Assembly (NCBI RefSeq): GCF_001949145.1
Contig: NW_019091712.1
Coordinates: forward strand, 143,617-161,010
Reading direction: 5' to 3'
DNA from: Acanthaster planci
Lineage: Eukaryota; Echinodermata; Asteroidea; Valvatida; Acanthasteridae
DNA: 17,394 bases
Shown: piece after piece, positions 8,319-17,394 of the stretch
Position numbering within the stretch: the stretch's first letter is position 1
Layout: each line of letters begins with the position of its first letter
Translations under genes and position numbers: made by a program
Notes under the pieces: generated by a model
The model's database searches: none
What the model was told of the DNA's origin: nothing
The model's input: the letters and a program-made list of their open reading frames with translations, nothing else

Positions 8319-8865
8319 GTAGGCCTACGTTGTCAATGATTGTCACCATACAGTACTAGTGGGCCCCAGGCCTGTTCATTCCGTCGATTCGTCTGACTGT
8401 GCCAGACAAGTTTTCTGTACTTTAGCTGTATAAAGACAAGGTCCCGAGCTGTAAGATGAGGCTTCTGAATCTTAGGGCTTCAAAATGTAACATTAAGCTC
8501 GATTATGATATCGGTGATGATAATGTGCAAGAAAAAGATTTTAAATTCAGACGCCATTTTGTTATGTGTAAACACAGCAAGGTTGGTCAGCCTTTAAACA
8601 TTCCAAAGTCTAGAAAGAATTTCATAAGTGATTTTTAAGTGAATACCTCAATAATTTCAATGCTAAATTTGACTTTTTAGGACATTTTATAGTTCTCAAA
8701 TGGCTACTAAAAATAGGTCACTGCCTGGAAAAATTAGTGGCGTCCGTGCATGGAATTCCTTCCTCCTTCCCAGAAGGGTCTTCATGAAGCCCTCCCTTGA
8801 CAATGATATATTGCATGTCAAGACAGCTTAGAAATTTCAACGTAACGAAATTTCTTGACCTACAG
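8319..8865 (+). other. Candidate intron
   Basis: Between the donor at 8319 (within the palindrome GTAGGCCTAC) and the acceptor TTTCTTGACCTACAG ending at 8865. It contains a TATAAA at 8429-8434, a YY1-like CGCCATTTTG at 8552-8561, and a 60-codon open frame at 8456-8638 that I do not support as a gene. Confidence 0.35.
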
Positions 8866-8958
8866 GAGCTGAATGGAAATGAGACATGACCCTCTCCATG
8901 ACCTGACGAAAGGGGTGATTGAGATGGCTAGTGGTCGAAGCTTGCTAAAAATGAATTT
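8866..8958 (+). CDS. Candidate second exon, with in-frame TGA-ATG junction
   Basis: Two possible acceptors lie 18 nt apart: the pyrimidine-supported CTACAG ending at 8865 and AATGAG ending at 8883. The frame runs ATG at 8873 (also ATG 8879), then RHDPLHDLTKG, VIEMASGRSLL and KMN, to the donor GTAAGT at 8959 in phase 2. From the first acceptor the incoming exon 1 frame reads AGC-TGA-ATG, so translation would have to restart at 8873. From the second acceptor the TGA is removed in frame. The same frame continues without a stop into the exon at 9929, which is the main reason to believe it. Protein family not recognised. Confidence 0.38.
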
Positions 8959-9928
8959 GTAAGTACAGTGCATAATTCACTTATATTTTCGGTTCTAGCA
9001 GACACTGTTACTGTAAGATACTTGCCATTTAATTACCAAAAGTCACCACATTTAATCTTTCTAATAGCTAGATTCATGGAAATTTCACAATGCTCCAGTT
9101 AGTTTTGTTACATCTTCTAAGGCTGTACATTTGCATTCAAATGATAGGTCTTCCACCTCAAGATTGCTAGAACGAAAGTTATGATAAAATATATGTGCAC
9201 CAATATTTGACCTTTTAGTCATTTTTAGGCAGTTTGTAAGATATGAACTTTGAAATTACATGTACATGCAATTTCAAATAAATGTATCTGTATCTTGTAT
9301 ACAATATGAAACTGAAATTTGAGGGGGAGGGAGTGAACCAGAATTTTCTCCCAACCCAGGGGGAGGTTCGCTCTCAGTGCCCCCTTCGTAACAGTGGAGC
9401 AGAGCTGATAAAGATAATGTGCAAGGTAATTAGTAATAATAATCACCACGTTTCAGTTTTCATCTTAAATGCAAATCTAATCCAACCAATACCATAGATA
9501 AGATGAAAATATAAAATCAAAGCCCACCTAGGATATTAATAAGTCATATTTCTCTGAAACTGGGATTTCTGTGGACATTTCCATGTCATTTTGTGAGTCG
9601 TATGAATATTTTTGGCAAAAGATTTTACTACGGATTCAAAGTTTTAAAGTCAATTAAGGTAAGTAAATTCCACAAATCACATTTTTATTCTTCAATATAA
9701 GTAGGTGTTATCAAGGTCAAAAACAACAGTCGTACAATTATTCCAAACATAGCATATTGGATATAGCACCACCAACGTCAGGAACCATGATTCTAGCTAC
9801 AGGTATATTTAACAAGAAACTGTCAGCAAAAAAAGATTGTCACACCTGAGTGCAACTGATGCTAGCAGGGGTTTGGCCGACAATTTGTAACAAAATTCCT
9901 GTCTTAATTTTGCCTTTTTCATCAACAG
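8959..9928 (+). other. Candidate intron
   Basis: GTAAGT at 8959, acceptor TGCCTTTTTCATCAACAG ending at 9928. Open frames at 9225-9497 on both strands have no support beyond length. Nothing else seen. Confidence 0.35.
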
Positions 9929-10011
9929 CAATCAGCACTTGCTCTGGTCAAAAAGTCACCAAGAACCGGTACGTGGTTGGACCTTCAACTTGAAGGCAGG
10001 ATATTGTAAAG
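9929..10011 (+). CDS. Candidate third exon of the unrecognised small gene
   Basis: The first base completes Phe (TT|C) with the previous exon, then 27 codons (NQHLLWSKSHQEPVRG, W-T-F-N-L-K, AGYCK) and one base, ending at the donor AAAG|GTAAGAG (10011/10012). Good acceptor and donor plus an open frame in the required phase support an exon. An internal alternative donor, CCG|GTACGT, occurs at 9968. No domain recognised; function unknown. Confidence 0.4.
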
Positions 10012-10512
10012 GTAAGAGTCACAAGCCCTTGCTAACGTGATCTGTTCCATGCTCCATTAAAGCGTCCAAAATTTCACTTGTTGGAATCAGGTGTTTCAAA
10101 CCAAAAAAGCACAAGAAGTTATAGAAATTGGTCAACTCGGTTGTTAACCTTAACCCCAAAATGCATATAAATAACACAGTCCTTTTGTGGTTAGAGTTAA
10201 ATGATTCCTGAGGAAACAGACAAGTTTCCATATTGAAAACTTTGCACGCACATGTACATTGAGGATGGTGAAATGTTGAAACTGCATTCCGCGATAAACA
10301 TTGGCAATACTAAGTCTGAAGACTGGGTTTCCAAGCAAGCCTGTTTATCACAGTGTGCTTTCAAGACTTGGGCTGCATGTAACAAAATATTCAGATGTGG
10401 TTCATGGCCCAAACATATTAGAGGGGCTCACGAGTGTCTCTTTGAGACATTTGTCCGGAATTTTTTGATATCCCTGGAAAGCCCCTTTTGTACCACGGCC
10501 ACGTTTGTGCAG

Positions 10513-10589
10513 CTGATGCATGTTTTGATGGAGCAAGGAAGGTACAGATCTATACTCTAACCCAAACTCTTTCCATCTGTGTACAGTAG
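10513..10589 (+). CDS. Candidate last exon, alternative 1
   Basis: The acceptor CACGTTTGTGCAG ends at 10512. Two bases complete an Ala codon with the exon at 9929-10011, then 24 codons (DACFDGARKVQ, IYTLTQTLS...) end at TAG 10587-10589. AATAAA follows 12 bases later, so splice site, stop and poly(A) signal fit together. It would give a protein of 81 aa from ATG 8873, or 99 aa from ATG 8254 with the downstream acceptor. The exon could also be a chance open frame. Confidence 0.25.
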
Positions 10590-10601
10590 TCGTGCGATAA
10601 A

Positions 10602-10607
10602 AATAAA
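10602..10607 (+). promoter_or_regulatory. Possible poly(A) signal AATAAA
   Basis: Canonical hexamer 12 bases after the stop of the alternative 1 last exon, with TTTATGTCCGTG about 24 bases downstream as a possible GT-rich element. Confidence 0.3.
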
Positions 10608-12183
10608 CTGAGATGCTACAGTTTGAGACTTTATGTCCGTGCTCGACCAGTCCCTCTCCAAGCAATAGTACAAATACCCTGAACTTCTGACTGGTAGTTT
10701 ATTTTGTGAAAACCTTAAATTGAATTGTTGCATTTCAAATTCCCAGTCAATTTTTCATTCATTTACAAAGCCTATACGTTCAGGGGAACCAAGTTGGTTT
10801 AGTGCCTTCTTCCTTGCCTCATGTCCCACGAGTTGAGTTTACCAAACAAAAACCTTCAATATGCAAATGAATCTGTTTGCTTTTCAACAGAGGTGCATTC
10901 TGCTTATTGACTGGTATTCCTCCAGCATCAAAGAAAATTTTCACTTGTGAAATTCATCCCTGATTTCCATGCACTATTGTCGAAGCTGCATCTGTTCCCA
11001 TTTACTGAACTTTGAGAATTAAACCTGTATAAAAATTAATTTATTTCACTCAATATTTGAGCTGAGGCCTATTTAGTGATTTTCCTGCAAACCGTCTTGA
11101 AACAGTGTTTAAAATTACAATGTACCTTGAGATCCAGGTGAGGTTGATGATGTCTTTGAGTCTTACATCACGTATGAATTTTTAGGTTTTTCATGTACGT
11201 GTAGGGTCCCAACTGCACATGTTCAGTGAATTTTTTCAATAATTGCATCTTTGTGATGTCCCTTCTATGTTATCTATGAAGAACATCCATCTCCTCGTAT
11301 AAATGAATCGTCCTTGGCATATATATAAACACCGTACATTAATGTGCTCATATTCAGTCAGATATCCATAATGAATACATGTACACCCAATATCGAACTG
11401 AAAATGGAGGGCAATTAAATGAGTCATCTTTTCCCCGGTTATAAATATTGCTTGTGAAATTCTGGAGAAAATGTCTGAAGAAAAATTTTTGAAAAACTTT
11501 CTGAAAACGAGAACAATCGAGTAATGAATTGTTTTTGGCATCCAAAGAGTACATTTATCTTCAAAACATTCCCAAGGACATCCCATTTCTCCGGGCTGCA
11601 TGGCAACATACAGCAAAGAAAGTTTGCATGGCAATTATGTGGCTAAAGATTTTTAATAGAACTCACATGTAGTTCCATGTTGGGATATCAAACCTTATAA
11701 GAAAAAGGGTACCCGTTTCCAAGAGAATGGCGTGTGAAAGCACCATCAGTGCACTAAATTTTTTCCAGGCTGTGGTTTGTAGATTGCCAAAATATTGTTA
11801 GTAATTGTGGACTGAAGCAAAAAAGTAGTATAATTGCAGTGTCTTTGCATGAGACCACGAATATAAAATTTAAACCATAGACCAAAATGTATTTCAAGTT
11901 TTTTACAAACTTGTCTTGGTCTTACTTTCTATTTGTGATTACGCATGTAGTTGTTTGAAATCCTTTGCATATGTTTTACAAAGTTTCCTCCCTGTTACAC
12001 TCCAAAACGCAAAATTTGAATAGATTCCTTGGGTACACTGTTAGTTCTCAATTGTCATGTACAGTGAGTGAATACACAAATTTCTTTGAAAAGTTCTGAT
12101 GAGGTAGTTTCACCTTGTATGACGGTGATGTATAAAACATTTCATGAGACCATGTCTTGACATCCTCAATTAAGTCTGCTCAG
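10608..12183. other. No supported gene; candidate intron or intergenic
   Basis: The longest open frame of the window lies here on the minus strand (11236-11634, 132 codons). It is cysteine- and aromatic-rich with no recognisable domain and no promoter. One such frame is expected by chance in 17 kb of AT-rich sequence. No repeats or RNA genes recognised. Confidence 0.5.
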
Positions 12184-12260
12184 TGGATTCCAGCATTATC
12201 TGGGCATGCAGTTGTTTCGGCATTCTTTTTAATTACAAACATCTCAAATATTGCAAACAG
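12184..12260 (+). CDS. Candidate internal exon, alternative 2
   Basis: The acceptor GTCTGCTCAG ends at 12183. Two bases complete Val with the exon at 9929-10011, then 25 codons (DSSIIWACSCFGIL, F-N-Y-K-H-L-K, YCKQ) end in phase 0 at a consensus donor CAG|GTAAGT at 12261. The phases on both sides fit the neighbouring candidates. The open frame continues to 12527, so lack of stops alone is weak evidence. The peptide has no known domain. Confidence 0.25.
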
Positions 12261-12516
12261 GTAAGTATTGTCCCATTTGTGGACCAAGAAAACATGGCAT
12301 GCTCTTTTAATATTGGAATCCACCTAAGAATGAGAAATTGCTCCAATTGTAGGCCTACAGCTCCTTTCAATGTTTACAGTGGGATGAACATGTTATTCCC
12401 TTTTCATCCTGTTTTTGCGTTTTGTGGAAACTGCTGCCAAAGTGCTCAAGTTTATGCATTTGTTTCACAAGGTGCTGAAATTAGAAATGCCCAATACTCC
12501 CCTGTATTTTTTTCAG

Positions 12517-12567
12517 AGTATTGCTGATTATCTTTGGGCACTTCCAGAATACATCCAAAACAAGTGA
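12517..12567 (+). CDS. Candidate last exon, alternative 2
   Basis: A strong acceptor, CCTGTATTTTTTTCAG, ends at 12516. Phase 0 reading gives 16 codons (SIADYLWALPEYIQNK) and TGA at 12565-12567. It joins in frame to 12184-12260 and would give a protein of 98 or 116 aa depending on the start. The next AATAAA is at 13195-13200, leaving a UTR of about 640 nt. Other reading phases are also open for some distance, so the call is tentative. Confidence 0.28.
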   Translation, partial: SIADYLWALPEYIQNK

Positions 12568-14559
12568 ACTTAAAAACTCTGTTCAAAATCATGCACTTGC
12601 ATTGGTCAAAATCTCTGCTGACTTTGTTAGAAGCCATTATTCATAAAAGGCTTTCATATAGAAAATGAGATTTCATCAGTAATAACACTTCAGTACAAAC
12701 TGCAAGAAGTTACCAAAAATGCAGATTGAAAATGCTGTTTGTGAAAGCATACAGTGGTACTGTAAAGCATTTCTGATGAATTTTTTAATTCATTATAGGT
12801 TCTTTTGTAGAAAATCTCATTACTAGTCAATCAGGTCCAATTTCCGAAAGCGTACAGAACAGTACCTATGTTTTTTAGAAAAGAAAATACTTTGCTTTGC
12901 AGCAATATGTTATCAACCAATTAAAAAAAATTGTATGCCATTTCGGTCTACATTTTCAACTTGATGTTGCTTGAAAAGATTTGTTTTGCTCTTGTTTTGC
13001 AGTTATTGTCCTTGGTAAAATATGGCCTTAGTCAACTTTTTTTAGGGGGGTTCTTTAAATTTCAAACAACCTAAGGCCTAGCTAACACTGGTCCACTAAA
13101 ATATGCAAAGTACATGAAATTGCTTTAGATGAATCTCTGTATCCCCCCAGAACATTCAGATTACCATCAATTTCTGGTATTCCCTTGAATTTTGAATAAA
13201 TGAAGTTTATTTTAGCATGTGATTGATGTGGTATGCCAACACTTCCAAAAAAATTCAAATTGATACAAAATTTCTTTTCATTTGATGAAAAACATTTCTA
13301 AATGAGTAATCCAAATGTCCATGTGCATTGCCAATTAGCATATGCAACATATAATCAAATTAGTACGTAACTGCATGCACTGTTTCTCATATTTTTAAAG
13401 TTTGACTATGTAATTATACATGTGCAAAGTTTTGCTGAGTATCTTTTGACATGTTTCCACGAACCTGGGACAATATGCAAAATGTATACTCAAGAAAACT
13501 TTGACTGTAATAATTCTGTAACGGCATGCCATAGCAGACCTGATTTAATCAAATCCTAATGCATGTACATGTAGCTCACCTTTTGAAGGATTGAGGACTC
13601 TTTTTAGTAATAGCCTGTTAATGTATGAACTTTTAAACGACCCATTTCTGGGCTATCTATGGATCGTAAAAGATCCCAACATTTAACTTTAAAAATCACT
13701 CATTTCTATTGTCTGAACAAAAGTAGCATAAAGTTGAAACTAATCATTTATACATATGAAGCCTTTACACATGTTTCCTGTTTACAACATTTAACAAATG
13801 CCAGCAACAGAAGCAGGACCCGTGGGGAACTGCCCCACCCCTTAATTTTTTGACCTGGGGCAAGACATTTGGCATCAAGTCCTATTAATGGCTGATGCCC
13901 AATGGTGTCACAAATGCCCCCACCCTTTTGAAAATCGTTCCACTCCCATTAACAAAGAATTTTTATGAGGTTTTGTCTGAAATAAAAATGTTGTAATGCT
14001 GCACACAGAGTTTTTCACCACTGAGGTTTAAATCGGAGATAAAGTTTAAATTCCATGGTTTGAAAAAATGGATTGATTTTCTGACCCAAAGAAGTGCATG
14101 TATTCAATTTGATTAGAGTGCGGCATTTTCATTAAATCAGAGTCATTTATACAGCATTAAACCATGTAAAGCAACATTTCATTACTTTGTATATCTGGTG
14201 ATAGCACACGAAATGTGCTGTTTTTCCAGGACATACATGCTATCCCTTCAAACCTCTAACCAGTTGAATGAAAAGAAACCATATTTTCACAACTCTGGAT
14301 CCTTGTAGATGTTGTTTTTAAAGGTTTCCAAAGTATGGCGACCTTTTTTAAGGAGAACCAAATGCTGCTTCAGTGTATATGTATAATGCTTCAAAACAAT
14401 GCACACAATGTTCATCTGCCCTTGGGAGAGAAGATGAGTTTATAAGTTCATCTGCAGAACGGAAATATTTCCATTGAAGTGTAGTGGAGAGAGTTTGCAA
14501 GTGATAGAAACCACCGTGCTCAGCATGCATGTGGGGACCGTGATGATGATTTGCATGCT
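12568..14559. other. Possible 3' UTR then intergenic; no gene supported
   Basis: AATAAA at 13195-13200 could end the alternative 2 transcript; another lies near 13981. A hairpin of 11 bp with one mismatch is formed by ATTTGGCATCA (13867-13877) and TGATGCCCAAT (13893-13903) with a 15-base loop. The region is strongly AT-rich; no exon or RNA gene recognised. Confidence 0.45.
13195..13200 (+). promoter_or_regulatory. Possible poly(A) signal AATAAA
   Basis: Canonical hexamer about 630 bases after the candidate stop at 12567. Downstream GTGATTGATGTGGTATG at about 13220 is GT-rich. Confidence 0.25.
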
Positions 14560-15340
14560 GACCTTGACAGTTGAACAACCAAGCCAAACCTACTCCAGTA
14601 AATCAATTGCCTGCAAATTAAGTGGCCAACATAGAGCCTGGGGAAGAATGTAATATCCTCCACCCTGATGTAAATTGAGACTTTTGTGTGACAGTTCATC
14701 ACAGTGTCATCTCTTTGACCAGTAGCCATTGGAGATTGGGGACAGTGATGTCTTTCTACCCAGTGGCCCAGTGCAGTCTTGTGACATTGCAGTGATGTTT
14801 ACCACTCAGCAAGTAGTGAGCGGAAACTTGTGAGAGAATTCTTCACAATGAGGCATGCACTTCCAAGGTGGAAATTGTAAGGTTCATCACAGTGAAATTT
14901 TGTCAGCCAGTTGGAGGCTGGACTTGGGACATCACTCCATCACCCTGCAGAAAATGGACACCTGTTTAGGTAATTCATCAGTGTATGTGCCTACTACTCT
15001 GTAGAAAAGGGAGATTGTGACATTTCATCACGATAAAATCCCTCTCTCCAGTAGCATACAGTCTTCCTGCCATAGAATTGGCTGTTCACGGTACCATCTC
15101 AACTCCACTGTGTATAGTTAGCAGAGACCTGGCAGGGTTCATCCCAAAGACATCGCTTCATTCAGTGATAGACTTGTGACCAGATGTACATTGATGTGAC
15201 TGTTTGCCACACAAAGGACTTCTCTCCTTAAGTAGCAGATGAAAACCTCTGACTGCTCATCACAATGATAATTCTTTCAGTAAAAGAGACCTGTCACAGT
15301 TTGTCATTCCATTCTCTCCATCCAGCAGTAGAGTTCTCAG
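14560..15340. repeat. Very degenerate tandem array, ~47-bp unit
   Basis: A motif pattern recurs: (GA)GACTTGTGAC, then TTCATCACAGTGA, then CTCTCTCCAGTAG. Copies of the first part begin near 14677, 14732, 14774, 14825, 14874, 14921, 14958, 15011, 15060, 15124, 15171, 15217, 15245 and 15286, mostly 42-53 bases apart. Weaker copies may start at about 14562 and 14634. Individual copies differ heavily, so the array is old. No open frame runs through it in any frame. The boundaries are approximate. Confidence 0.6.
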
Positions 15341-15514
15341 TCTTCTAAGATTTCCAGGGAGGAAGAAAATATGGTTTCTTTCATGGCTCACAAAATTTGT
15401 CCTATTTTTACTGAATTGTTATTAAATTTACATGAATTGAATGTTAAATTGAGACAAACTGGACTTTCAAAATAGACTCACATGCATATAGGGGAACAGT
15501 AAGAGTAGCGTATG

Positions 15515-15920
15515 CTGGATCCTAGGAATGGCCCAACATCATGTCATTTAGGTGCAAACCCAGCTGCATGGCGGGACAGTGTACATGTACACTGTACCTT
15601 GCCTTAAAGATGTATCATGTGTGAGCTTGGGAAAGATGTAATGTGTCAAGGGCAAAATTAAGGGAACACGTCTTGTCCTGGGGTGAGGGTGGGGGTTTGA
15701 TAAGGGATTTAATTCTGTGAAATGCACTGGATCCTTGGAATGGCCCAACATCAGGGTGTCAGTTGGGTGTTATACCTGGCTGGCGGTGACAGTGCATCCT
15801 AATGTTTTCACTTTGGGCTGTACCAGTATCGCCAATGTAATAGGAAGATGTATGGAACAATTTGACTAGCTTAACATTAGAGTGTCAGGTGGGTAAGCTG
15901 GTTGAGAGTGGCATTTTGTA
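15515..15920. repeat. Two to three copies of a ~212-bp repeated block
   Basis: TGGATCCTAGGAATGGCCCA at 15516 recurs as TGGATCCTTGGAATGGCCCA at 15728, both followed by ACATCA (212-base spacing). Matches continue more weakly: GTCATTTAGGTG against GTCAGTTGGGTG, GGCGGGACAGTG against GGCGGTGACAGTG, and CTGTACC in both. A third, partial copy (AACATTAGAGTGTCAGGTGGG) lies at 15873, 126 bases later. No coding potential seen. Confidence 0.65.
15576..15595. repeat. Perfect 20-bp palindrome
   Basis: ACAGTGTACATGTACACTGT is its own reverse complement. It lies in the first copy of the ~212-bp block; the second copy lacks it. Confidence 0.9.
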
Positions 15921-17394
15921 TGCTTATTAAAGATTGAAACCCTCCTATGCAAATGTGCATTCAGCAAAAAGTTGGCTTATCAGTCAAGTGACTTTTGTTT
16001 TTGTAGATTACAGTCCTCCTGCCTACATATACATTTAGGAGAATTGATTGGCTGTGAGTATTGATAGAACTTGAAATAGCTGTGCTTTGACCCTTAGTGA
16101 TTGATGAGCCAGCTTTGACTACCAGTCACCTGCTTTTATCTGTTGACTGAATTTGACTGGTCATATAGTACCATGAGTTATAATCTGACTGTTGGTCTGC
16201 CTGTATAGAGTACCAGAAGTGAAATATGTCACATTCACAGCTTTCATTAAATTTTATGTGTGTAAAGAAATTGGTGCGAGAACCAGCGCAAAAACCATCG
16301 AAAACCATCACTCACGTATACTCCATTTGTTTGTGCTGCACTTCCTGGCTTAAAATGACGTTACATTTTTGGTACTCTACATAAAGTGTAGCAGGGAGGA
16401 TGTAAATTGCATTTTTGACTCTCTTTGAATGTTACAACTAAAGCAGCAGCTTATATATAAGCTAATTAAAACGAAACTATTTAGAGATTTATTGCAGATT
16501 CATTTATACAAGAGTAAGTTTACTATCCTATGGATGTTCTTTTTCCAACTAGGGCAGCTTGAAAGGAAAAATTACCCCGTGCCATTCAGGGTTGCATTCC
16601 CTGCCATTTCAAATGAAAAAAAGAATTGACACGGCAATGCAAATGTCAAGACATGGTCAGAGGTGTAACTCTTAATATCAGAATTTTATTATTGATATTT
16701 TTTGGAGGTAGCTATTGCACACTGTTCATCAAGCAAATACTATACAGATGCAGAAAATCAGTTGTTGATGACTTGGCAACTTCCAGCAGAATTGATGGTC
16801 AACTTATGGAACTAAAAATTCCAACTCTGTTAATTAACTCCAAACATTTTCTTTTATTGATAAAAAATTCAGACATTAATGGTTGCGATGTTAGCCTCAT
16901 GATTGCATCATTATTGACCTGGGACCACCACCCCCAAAAAAAGAATTATTTTGCAAAGAAAAGTTAACGGTGTATTTCGTGAGTTTTGGCGTAAGAAATA
17001 TGAGCACATGTATGTACAATCTCTTTCTCTTCAGTGTTTGTTTTTACGCATAATACCCAAATATTCTTTGCCTTTAACTTTTTCATCAACCCAGCAACTG
17101 GATCGACAAGGAATTGTAAAGGTTTTATGTTGATGGCTTGATTTCATGCGTAAGCAAATCTTTTCTCCCAAAAGTTATTAGCAACAAAACCTAAGATGAA
17201 GGGACAAGATACTTTGGATAAGGCAGGGTGCAGGATTGATACTAGGACCGAAAGGCCATGAACAAATTATGAGGAAAAGGGTTTTATATGATGTAGATAT
17301 TGCAAGGTTTGTTGTAATTTCGGTTGAAATGGAATGATCTTGAAATTGAGAAGCTCATGATGGAGCAGTGTATGTACATGTATGCATGCATAGC
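15921..17394. other. No gene supported
   Basis: The open frame 16626-16967 (+, 113 codons, no ATG at its start) and neighbouring shorter ones show no domain or splice support. A candidate acceptor ends near 16005 (TTTTTGTAG) and is followed by a short open stretch to TAG, but nothing links to it firmly. The window ends in ATGTACATGTATGCATGCAT-type words common in marine invertebrate genomes. Confidence 0.5.

Noticed and set aside
8429-8638. TATAAA followed by a 60-codon open frame
   Set aside because: Single words like this are common in AT-rich DNA; the peptide has no recognisable features, and the frame lies in a candidate intron.
11236-11634. 132-codon open frame on the minus strand
   Set aside because: About one frame of this length is expected by chance in 17 kb of AT-rich DNA. 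No domain, no promoter, no splice context; composition is cysteine- and aromatic-rich, like random translation.
14348-14587. His-rich 79-codon open frame on the minus strand
   Set aside because: No homology recognised, no promoter or splice support, partly overlaps the start of a degenerate repeat.
16626-16967. 113-codon open frame on the plus strand
   Set aside because: Starts with TTG rather than ATG, shows no recognisable domain or transposon signature, and no splice links support it.
1-17394. CRISPR array, prokaryotic operon or viral genes
   Set aside because: No direct repeats with regular unique spacers, no closely packed long open frames, and spliced eukaryotic exons are clear.

Overview
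This is a eukaryotic genomic window: AT-rich, intron-rich, with no bacterial-style gene packing. The family of the one clear gene is widespread in marine invertebrate deuterostomes. The recurring palindromic word GTAGGCCTAC (8319-8328, 12349-12358, near-copy 7880-7889) and many TGTACATGTA-type words fit an echinoderm, hemichordate or lancelet. That taxonomic guess is inference from composition and gene content; nothing here proves a species.

Region 1 (about 1-6430, + strand) holds the 3' end of a multi-exon gene for a secreted, modular extracellular protein of the SVEP1 / sushi-HYR type. Five exons (793-996, 2053-2237, 3489-3627, 4499-4702, 5499-5668) join with GT-AG introns and matching phases into 299 codons ending in TAG. 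In order they encode a sushi (CCP) domain with an extra cysteine pair, a linker, a short basic RXXR site, an alpha/beta-looking segment, and a cysteine-rich ephrin-receptor-like (GCC2/GCC3) domain at the C-terminus. The 5' part of the gene lies before position 1. A 3' UTR follows, with AATAAA at 6406-6411.

The introns carry two repeat systems. In intron 1, a degenerate ~42-bp tandem array with a tRNA B-box-like core is split by a 171-bp MITE with pogo/Tigger-like inverted ends and a TA target duplication. In intron 2, a ~63-bp minisatellite ends about 55 bp before the exon 3 acceptor.

Region 2 (about 6430-7900) shows nothing I can call. Region 3 (about 7900-13200, + strand) looks like a second, weakly supported transcription unit. 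It has a CpG-richer patch with inverted CCAAT, AP-1-like, GC-box, E-box and YY1-like words, then small candidate exons at 8254-8318, 8866-8958 and 9929-10011, followed by two alternative last exon sets, each with its own AATAAA. I do not recognise the predicted protein (about 80-116 aa); it could equally be a long non-coding RNA. Its second exon has a TGA directly followed by ATG in the same frame, and a second acceptor 18 nt downstream would remove that TGA.

Region 4 (about 13200-17394) has no supportable gene. It contains a very degenerate ~47-bp tandem array (about 14560-15340) and a ~212-bp repeated block (about 15515-15920) with a perfect 20-bp palindrome. The two genes have no visible functional link.
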